Positions 31,273 through 36,797 of a DNA stretch of 36,797 nucleotides are shown here, piece by piece. The stretch is from assembly GCA_016192345.1 (NCBI GenBank), contig JACPUH010000039.1:1-36797 (forward strand), read 5' to 3'. A model generated the notes under the pieces. The model made no database searches. It was not told the DNA's origin and worked only from the letters and a program-made list of their open reading frames with translations. The position numbers and the translations under genes are program-made. This DNA is from Ignavibacteriales bacterium (GTDB taxonomy: Bacteria; Bacteroidota; Ignavibacteria; UBA10030). How positions within the stretch are numbered: position 1 is the first letter of the stretch; the number at the start of each line of letters is the position of its first letter.

Positions 31273-32442
31273 TCACCTCAGGTATTTCAGTCCGCGTTCG
31301 ACTTCGGAGGAAATTCGTTCAAATACTTCCTCGAAGGATCCCCGGCCGTCGACCTTGGTCACACCATGGAGCTGATTGTACTTTTGGATCACGGGAACCG
31401 TTTTGCTCTCATGTTCGTGCAAACGTTTCACGATCTTCGCCGCACTCGTGTCGTACGGCATACACCGTTCTGTCTTGCTCCTTGCATCCAGACGGTTAAT
31501 CAACTCCAACGTCGGGACCTCGATCTCGATGATCTTCGTGATGGAGGAACCGTGCTTCTTCAACAACCCATCCAGGATGTACGATTGAACCAGGGTCCGC
31601 GGAAAACCCTTGAAGATAAATCCCTTGACGTCCGTGGAATGGGCTAGTTTTTTCTCAATGAGCTGCACAACGATCTCGTCCGGCACAAGCTGACCGTTTT
31701 CGTACAGGTCCATGATCCTCCGGCCGATGTCCGACCCCGATTTGATCTCCTGGTCCAGCATGGATCCCGTCGCCACGTACTCCAGGCCGAACCGTTGTGC
31801 AAGCGCCTTCCCCTGGGAACCGCGTCCGGATCCGGGATACCCGAAGAGGACAATGTTGAGCAGGTTCTTGCTTAATTCGTTCTTGACGATCCCGCTGATC
31901 GACTGGGTTACCTGCTCGATGCTCGCCGTCCCGTTGACCTCGTGGATAATGCCGCGTCCCCGGTAAAATTCGAGCACGGGCAGGGTCTTCTCATGGTATT
32001 CCTTCAGCCTGTTGCGAATCACCCTCTCATTGTCATCCGACCGCCCCGACGAGGTCCCACGTTTCAGGAGACGCTCAACGGAGACTTCCTGTGGAACCAC
32101 AAGGCTGATAAGGCACGTAAGCGACGTGTTCAGCTTCTGCATCAACCCCTCCAGGATGTACGCCTGGATGGGTGTTCGGGGGAAACCGTCGAAGAGAAAT
32201 CCGTTCGACTCCGGGATATCGGTGATGGTTTTTTCGATGATCTGGACGATGATCTCATCCGACACCAACCCACCGGAGGCAATGATACTTTGAGCCTCAA
32301 GCCCGAGTGAGGTTCTGTTGGCGATCTCTTTCCGAAGCAGCTCACCCGTCGAGAGGTAGAACAAGTTGTACCGCGAGACCAGAAATTCCGATTGTGTGCC
32401 TTTACCGGCCCCCGGAGGAGCGAAGAGTGCTATATTGAGCAT
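31273..32442 (-). CDS. adk: Tandem adenylate kinase, second domain probably inactive
   Basis: A 389-residue protein with two adenylate-kinase domains in tandem (about 1-190 and 194-389). Adenylate kinase makes 2 ADP from ATP and AMP. Domain 1 keeps the P-loop PPGAGKGTQ (K14), STGELLR, FDGFPR (D85, R89) and the LID motif GRSDDN (D136, D137). Domain 2 has GYPGSGRGSQ (K to R207), ATGSMLD (AMP-binding R to D), FKGFPR (D to K278) and no RSDD motif, so it has lost several key residues and is probably a pseudo-kinase. The ATG at 32442 begins directly at the first strand (MLNIALFAPPGAGKG). Transcribed alone, ending at a bidirectional terminator. Confidence 0.9.
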   Translation of the reverse strand: MLNIALFAPPGAGKGTQSEFLVSRYNLFYLSTGELLRKEIANRTSLGLEAQSIIASGGLVSDEIIVQIIEKTITDIPESNGFLFDGFPRTPIQAYILEGLMQKLNTSLTCLISLVVPQEVSVERLLKRGTSSGRSDDNERVIRNRLKEYHEKTLPVLEFYRGRGIIHEVNGTASIEQVTQSISGIVKNELSKNLLNIVLFGYPGSGRGSQGKALAQRFGLEYVATGSMLDQEIKSGSDIGRRIMDLYENGQLVPDEIVVQLIEKKLAHSTDVKGFIFKGFPRTLVQSYILDGLLKKHGSSITKIIEIEVPTLELINRLDARSKTERCMPYDTSAAKIVKRLHEHESKTVPVIQKYNQLHGVTKVDGRGSFEEVFERISSEVERGLKYLR

Positions 32443-32828
32443 GAGTAAACTTGAGTTCGTTGAAAATGGGGCCACCCTTCCACACAGCCGCCGCTGCTGG
32501 TTCAACAATGATTTTAAGGTAACGATTTTTCCAGCGACACGCAGGTTTCTTCACTGTGGTGTTCCGGTTTTGCGCTAAACAAATCGCCCGACCAGGAGGC
32601 CGGGCGAAGAAGGCGGAAGGCAATTCTCATTATTAAGACGACTCGGTCGCGACTCTTGACTTGGCCTCCTGATTTACAGTAAGATAGATCCTTCTCCTCG
32701 CGGCGTGGAGATGGTTTTCTCACACCACCGAATCTGATTTGATGAACGCTTCCCCGGTTGCCTGAGAGATTTTTGCGCACGAACGGCATGGATGACAAGA
32801 GAAGTTACGCTGGAGGCTGCAAGAATAG
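32443..32828. other. Intergenic region with a terminator-like hairpin
   Basis: No gene is supported. A hairpin with 7-base arms TCGCCCG/CGGGCGA at 32584-32607 is followed on the minus strand by ATTTGTTT. It could end the ABC/outer-membrane operon, although it lies about 220 bases past that stop. The rest shows nothing I can name; a promoter for the adenylate kinase must lie here or just upstream. Confidence 0.4.
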
Positions 32829-33986
32829 TCAGAACGCCCATGCTACTCGCGCATACATGCTAGCTCCATACCCGCCAAATTCCGTCGAGGGCACTCCGTC
32901 AAACAATAAACCGATCAACGTGAGATCGATGCTCTCAAGAGCGGACCATGTAACGGACGGGACGACAACACGCGAGGCGTCAGACGGGTTCTGAATGACA
33001 AAAAGCGACGCTCGGACAAGCGGGGTAAAAGAATAGGAAAGCTCGCCGAAGAGCGACCACCGCGCGGGCGAGAGCAGGCCTAACGCTGCTGCGGCGTCCC
33101 GGAATGCAGCGACATCGGCAGTGACTCCCTCGGTGTTGTAGAGAACTTCCACGTGGAGATACAGGGAGTTGGGAAATGTGTAATCGCCTGAAACAGCACA
33201 AGAAACCATCCCCCCTGCTGCTGCGTCAGGATAGATCGGAAAAGGCGCGTCAGTCTCCGGCCTCTCCGAAATAAGAATTTCCCCGCGAAATCCGCCACCG
33301 CCGATGTCACCCGCCCAGGCACCTCCTCCCATCCATGCTTTTCCTCGCAGTCCTGTAACGACGTGAACATCGTAGTCAAACGCGTTCCCCGTCCAGGACA
33401 GGAAAGCTGTAGAGCGGGAAGAAGTCCTTCCCGGTTTAAACGCAGCATCTATTTTGGAAAGGGGCCCCAGGAAATACTGCATCCGTACTGCATCGGAGCC
33501 GGGACGTTCTGCGTAGTCGAAATCCAGGATCGAATATGGGTTGAAGAGGTCGATTGGATTCCACACAAGATTGGTACCGAGGGCTATGCGCTGTCGTCCG
33601 GCGGTAATCTGGAGGTTCTCCATGGTCCACTCTGCCCAGAAGCGGTCCACCTCGGCATATCCGACACTCGACGCGCTTTCCCAGAGGAACATATCGAGTC
33701 CTTCCAGCTCGCGTGGGGAACGAATGGCCGATGCAAACTGCGGCGTCCGCCGCACGGCGTCCCCGTAGTACGCCCGTACCCGGATCTCGAGCGCTGCCGT
33801 TACGGTCGTTGTAAGATACAGGCGGGTGTTGAGGCGACCATGCAGACCATGGTCATCCAACGATCCCATCGAAGGGATAGAAGAATGGCTGAAGAGATAC
33901 TTTCCGTATCCGCCTGCATCGAACGTCTGACCGTTGAGGATTCGGCTGGCGAGCAGCAGTACGAGCAGAGGTCGGCACCATTTCAT
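32829..33986 (-). CDS. Outer-membrane beta-barrel protein, unknown function
   Basis: A 385-residue protein with a signal peptide (MKWCRPLLVLLLASRILNGQ) and alternating strands. It has a conserved-looking stretch ITAGRQRIALGTNLVWNPIDLFNPYSI followed by DYAERPGSDAVRMQY, and it ends YARVAWAF with the terminal Phe of the barrel-assembly signal. It resembles alginate-export/DUF1302-type barrels found beside efflux and lipid-transport genes, but I cannot name the family with certainty. Its start overlaps the ATPase stop by four bases (ATGA), so it belongs to the ABC operon and may form an outer-membrane part of that system. Confidence 0.75.
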   Translation of the reverse strand: MKWCRPLLVLLLASRILNGQTFDAGGYGKYLFSHSSIPSMGSLDDHGLHGRLNTRLYLTTTVTAALEIRVRAYYGDAVRRTPQFASAIRSPRELEGLDMFLWESASSVGYAEVDRFWAEWTMENLQITAGRQRIALGTNLVWNPIDLFNPYSILDFDYAERPGSDAVRMQYFLGPLSKIDAAFKPGRTSSRSTAFLSWTGNAFDYDVHVVTGLRGKAWMGGGAWAGDIGGGGFRGEILISERPETDAPFPIYPDAAAGGMVSCAVSGDYTFPNSLYLHVEVLYNTEGVTADVAAFRDAAAALGLLSPARWSLFGELSYSFTPLVRASLFVIQNPSDASRVVVPSVTWSALESIDLTLIGLLFDGVPSTEFGGYGASMYARVAWAF

Positions 33987-34705
33987 GGCCGCTGTTCATC
34001 TTGTCGGGCGTCGGACGTAATCATTCCGTCTTCGAGGGTGAGGATACGGCGTGCGCGTTTCATCACACGCGGATCGTGGGTCGAAAACACAAACGTCATC
34101 GCCCGGTCGCGGTTGAGATGTTCCATGAGGTCGAGCAACGATTCAGCGGTTGTGGAATCGAGGTTTGCCGTCGGTTCATCCGCCAGTACGAAGGAAGGCT
34201 TGGATGCAAGCGCCCGCCCGACAGCCACGCGCTGCTGTTGTCCGCCGGAAAGTTCGGACGGACGGTCCCCTGCCCGCTCTGCGAGCCCAACTCTTGCGAG
34301 GACATCCATCGCCTGTTGGTCCCGTTCTGAGCGGGAAACATTCTGCAACAACAGCACAAATTCGACGTTCTCCTTTGCGGTCAGCACGGGAATAAGATTA
34401 TAACTTTGAAAAACGAAACCTATATGATGAAGCCGAAAATCGATCAGCTCCTCCGGTTTCATCGTTGAAATATCGGTCCCGTCGATTCGCACTGTTCCGT
34501 TCGTCGGTCGGTCAAGCCCGCCGATGATATTCAGCAGGGTGGTCTTTCCGGATCCGGACGGGCCGACAATGGCGGCAAACTCCCCTTTGTCGATTGACAG
34601 ATCGATGCCCCGTAAAGCATGCACCGGCACGCTGGATTCCTTATATGTTTTTGTTATTCCCTGAAGCTCAATGATTGCCATAGGTATCGGTTGTTCTGAA
34701 TCCAT
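33983..34705 (-). CDS. ABC transporter ATP-binding protein, LolD/MacB family
   Basis: ATPase of 240 aa with Walker A GPSGSGKTT, Q-loop FVFQSYNLIP, signature LSGGQQQR, Walker B FVLADEP followed by TANLD and the switch His in FSTHDP. The ATG at 34705 shares a base with the permease stop (TGATG), implying coupled translation; a TTG three bases earlier is less likely. It powers the two FtsX-type permeases encoded upstream, and its 3' end overlaps the barrel gene. Probably exports or extracts a lipid, lipoprotein or peptide. Confidence 0.93.
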   Translation of the reverse strand: MDSEQPIPMAIIELQGITKTYKESSVPVHALRGIDLSIDKGEFAAIVGPSGSGKTTLLNIIGGLDRPTNGTVRIDGTDISTMKPEELIDFRLHHIGFVFQSYNLIPVLTAKENVEFVLLLQNVSRSERDQQAMDVLARVGLAERAGDRPSELSGGQQQRVAVGRALASKPSFVLADEPTANLDSTTAESLLDLMEHLNRDRAMTFVFSTHDPRVMKRARRILTLEDGMITSDARQDEQRP

Positions 34706-35922
34706 CAAGTATACGCGCGGATTGCCCGTGCGGGCTTCATTTGCGTCGCCTTGAAACCCGGATAGACCGCTGCGACGACTGCAGTCACGATAACAAGGAA
34801 CGAAAGTTGGAGATAGATTTCACCGGGAACAAACGGATAGAGTACCGCGCTTATGCCGTACGCAGAAAGGCCGTCGGCAAATGCCGAGAGATCTATTCCG
34901 ACCGACGCAAACGTCCGTACTATCAACGCCCCGACGATACCACCGATGACTCCGCCCGTCAGCGAAAGGATGAGTGTTTCCAGCACAATGAGGTTGAACA
35001 CGCGCGCCCGTTTCATCCCAATGGCCATCAGGACGCCGAATTCCCTGACCCGGTCCATGACCGACATGAGCATGGTGTTGGTAATCCCGAATAACAATGC
35101 GAAAAGAATGATCCCGAGGAAAAACAGCATGGTGACGCCGGTCAACTCCGCAGAGAGCTTTAGCTCGGGAGCGAGGTCCTTCCAACTTTCAACAGCCACG
35201 TTGGGGAACATCACCGAAACCGACGCGAGCGTCTCTGACACCTGTTCCGCCGATTGTAAACGGATTGCGACTTCGTGAACAAGCTTCTCCCCTCCTGTGA
35301 GCCCGGTGAGCTCTTCATGGCGCAAATATACTGTGCCCCCGTCAAAGAGTGAAGATTCGGTCTCAAAGATCCCCGCGACGCGGCAAGCAACGAAGATAAT
35401 GCTCCCGTCCTTTCCGGAAAAACTCAGGACAAGCTTCGAACGCAATCGCAGGTCCAGATTTTCAGCCAACTTTCTGCCGACCAGAACGGGATTCTGGCGG
35501 ACTTCCTCAAAGTACGTTCCCTCGTTGATCTTGCGCCCGATAGAACTGACGGCCGCTTCGTCCTGAGGATTCACGGCAATGATCTGTACTCCTGTATTGG
35601 CTGTCGGTGAAGACGCCATACCGTCAAACACGCCGCGGCCAGACACCCCCCTCACGGTGCGAAGCTGTTTGAGTGAATCGATAAGCAAGCCGGCGTTTGG
35701 AAGGTCGTTATTGATGACAGCATTCGCTTTGTAGGCGTGCGAGTGCAGTTGGAGATGCGCCAGGTTTCTGTCGATGGCGGAGTCTACCATGGATTCAGCT
35801 ATACCAACAAAGACCCCGACGGCAAAGAGGCCGCCGCTCAGACCCAACGCAATGGCGGTCATAATAACAAGACTTCGTTTGCGATTACGCCAGACGTTTC
35901 GCCAGGCCAATCCGAACAGCAT
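34705..35922 (-). CDS. FtsX-like ABC permease (LolC/LolE/MacB type)
   Basis: Inner-membrane permease of 405 aa. One N-terminal helix (LVIMTAIALGLSGGLFAVGV) is followed by a periplasmic MacB-type domain, then three helices (about 265-290, 315-335 and 375-395) and the family tail PARAIRAYT. Start ATG with AAGGAG five bases upstream. It pairs with the permease encoded upstream (35936 on) and overlaps the ATPase gene by one base, so the operon reads permease-permease-ATPase-barrel. Substrate unknown; lipoprotein release or lipid export is the usual role of LolCE-like pairs. Confidence 0.9.
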   Translation of the reverse strand: MLFGLAWRNVWRNRKRSLVIMTAIALGLSGGLFAVGVFVGIAESMVDSAIDRNLAHLQLHSHAYKANAVINNDLPNAGLLIDSLKQLRTVRGVSGRGVFDGMASSPTANTGVQIIAVNPQDEAAVSSIGRKINEGTYFEEVRQNPVLVGRKLAENLDLRLRSKLVLSFSGKDGSIIFVACRVAGIFETESSLFDGGTVYLRHEELTGLTGGEKLVHEVAIRLQSAEQVSETLASVSVMFPNVAVESWKDLAPELKLSAELTGVTMLFFLGIILFALLFGITNTMLMSVMDRVREFGVLMAIGMKRARVFNLIVLETLILSLTGGVIGGIVGALIVRTFASVGIDLSAFADGLSAYGISAVLYPFVPGEIYLQLSFLVIVTAVVAAVYPGFKATQMKPARAIRAYT

Positions 35923-35935
35923 CGTGTCTCCTTAA

Positions 35936-36797
35936 TTACGTTCTCAGTGCGGCAACCGGCTGGAGCTTGCGGATTACCTGCAATGGATAGAGCGCACAGA
36001 CCGCAGCAAGGCCCAACACCGCGGCGGATTGCGCAAGGAAAATCCCGGGCGCGATACTGAACGGCAATATCGGCTCAAGACCGTACACCAGCATTGCTTC
36101 CGCTGCCTCACCGGTTAGTGGAATCGGGTGAAGATGAAAATACCAGAGCAGCGGGATGCCGACGGCGACCCCCAGCAAAGCACCCTGGAGCGAGATCATG
36201 AGCGTCTCCAGTGTGGTAATCGTCACAAGCTTCCTGCGGCTCATTCCGATCGATAGAAGAATTCCAAATTCTCGCTGGCGCTCTGACGTCATCATCATCA
36301 CTGTTCCGAAGATACCGAACCCGATCACAACATAGAGAATAAGGAGCATCAGGACTCCGCCGGCGCTGTCCACTTCAATAGCCTGCACAAGTTCCGGCAT
36401 CATTTCTTTCCAATCCATCACCTCCACCCCGCTACCGGCGATGGACCGGATTTGGGATGCGGCGTCTCCGAGGGCGGAGGGAGATTCCAGCATAAACGCG
36501 ATGGAGGTAATTCGCCCCGGCGCGCTGAAGACCCACTGAGCATGTCGAAGCGAAAGATATGCCATCGCGTTGTCCAGCTCCGGGATAGGAAAGTGAAGTA
36601 TACCTGCAACGGGTATCCGTTCCGCAGCCGTCACGCCGTGATATCCCTGACCGTACAGCACGATACTGTCTCCGACGCTCACACTAAGCTTTGTGGAAAG
36701 CCCCTCGCCGATCATGAATGCCCGGTCGTTCTCGCCGAGGAAACGACCCTTGACCAATCTCTTGGAGAGACCCGTCATGGCATCTTCGCGGGAAGGG
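35936..36797 (-). CDS. FtsX-like ABC permease, N-terminus outside the window
   Basis: The open frame continues to the end of the window (PSREDAMTGLSKRL precedes the first internal Met at 36778), so the true start and the first membrane helix lie beyond 36797. The visible 287 residues hold the end of the periplasmic MacB-type domain (IGEGLSTKLSVSVGDSIVLYGQ), three C-terminal helices and the tail LQPVAALRT. It ends 13 bases before the second permease. The two are related and probably form a heterodimer like LolC/LolE. Confidence 0.88.
   Translation of the reverse strand, partial: PSREDAMTGLSKRLVKGRFLGENDRAFMIGEGLSTKLSVSVGDSIVLYGQGYHGVTAAERIPVAGILHFPIPELDNAMAYLSLRHAQWVFSAPGRITSIAFMLESPSALGDAASQIRSIAGSGVEVMDWKEMMPELVQAIEVDSAGGVLMLLILYVVIGFGIFGTVMMMTSERQREFGILLSIGMSRRKLVTITTLETLMISLQGALLGVAVGIPLLWYFHLHPIPLTGEAAEAMLVYGLEPILPFSIAPGIFLAQSAAVLGLAAVCALYPLQVIRKLQPVAALRT

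Noticed and set aside
32443..32828. Riboswitch or small RNA before the adenylate kinase
   Set aside because: Only a single GC-rich hairpin is visible; no conserved riboswitch core could be recognised by eye.

Overview
The window looks like a chromosomal segment of a mid-to-high GC (roughly mid-50s %) Gram-negative bacterium, probably in the wider FCB group (Bacteroidota / Ignavibacteriota-like lineages). The evidence is indirect: many lipoproteins and an outer-membrane barrel, two HYC_CC_PP-type small proteins, a Cus-type RND pump, a plant-type soluble acyl-ACP desaturase, and several families of short palindromic intergenic repeats. Shine-Dalgarno sequences (AAGGAG-like) are clear in front of many genes. 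No rRNA or marker gene is present, so the phylum is an inference.

Layout. 1-477: palindromic repeats and an initiator tRNA-fMet on the minus strand. 478-2451 (+): DinG-type Fe-S helicase. 2609-11846 (all minus): a carbohydrate locus with a Gfo/Idh/MocA oxidoreductase, a large FG-GAP/VCBS-repeat protein, a nitrilase-family hydrolase, a sugar-binding lipoprotein, an enolase-superfamily enzyme and two ABC permeases, with no ABC ATPase. 12347-13345 (+): acyl-ACP desaturase with a readable promoter and a dyad in its leader. 13434-30575 (all minus): a long metal-handling cluster. 31014-31172 (+): a remnant of a second desaturase. 31273-32442 (minus): a double-domain adenylate kinase whose second domain has lost key residues. 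32829-36797 (minus): a MacB/LolCDE-like ABC operon (two FtsX permeases, one ATPase) ending in an outer-membrane barrel; its first gene runs off the window.

The metal cluster is the most interesting part. In transcription order it holds a HYC_CC_PP protein, a TolC/CusC channel, a CusB adaptor with HMBD and YHS domains, a CusA pump with the three-methionine copper/silver relay, a Met/His-rich secreted protein, a PII-like protein, a Met/His lipoprotein, a YHS protein, a PII-like domain fused to a membrane four-helix sensor-like region, two more lipoproteins, a zinc-ribbon protein with two CcmH-like cysteine repeats, a zinc-ribbon DUF2318-like protein, an FtsX permease and its ATPase. After an unrelated nuclease-like gene come a second HYC_CC_PP protein and an HMBD protein. 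I see no classical metal regulator (CueR, CusRS, CsoR, ArsR), so the two PII-like proteins are the best candidates for control.

How the parts may work together (inference): CusABC exports Cu(I)/Ag(I) across both membranes; the small Met/His/Cys-rich secreted proteins and YHS/HMBD domains buffer or hand over metal; the PII-like proteins sense a ligand or metal and act on the pump or another membrane partner; and the zinc-ribbon, CcmH-like and DUF2318-FtsX-ATPase genes form a second envelope system that may handle metal or thiol chemistry.
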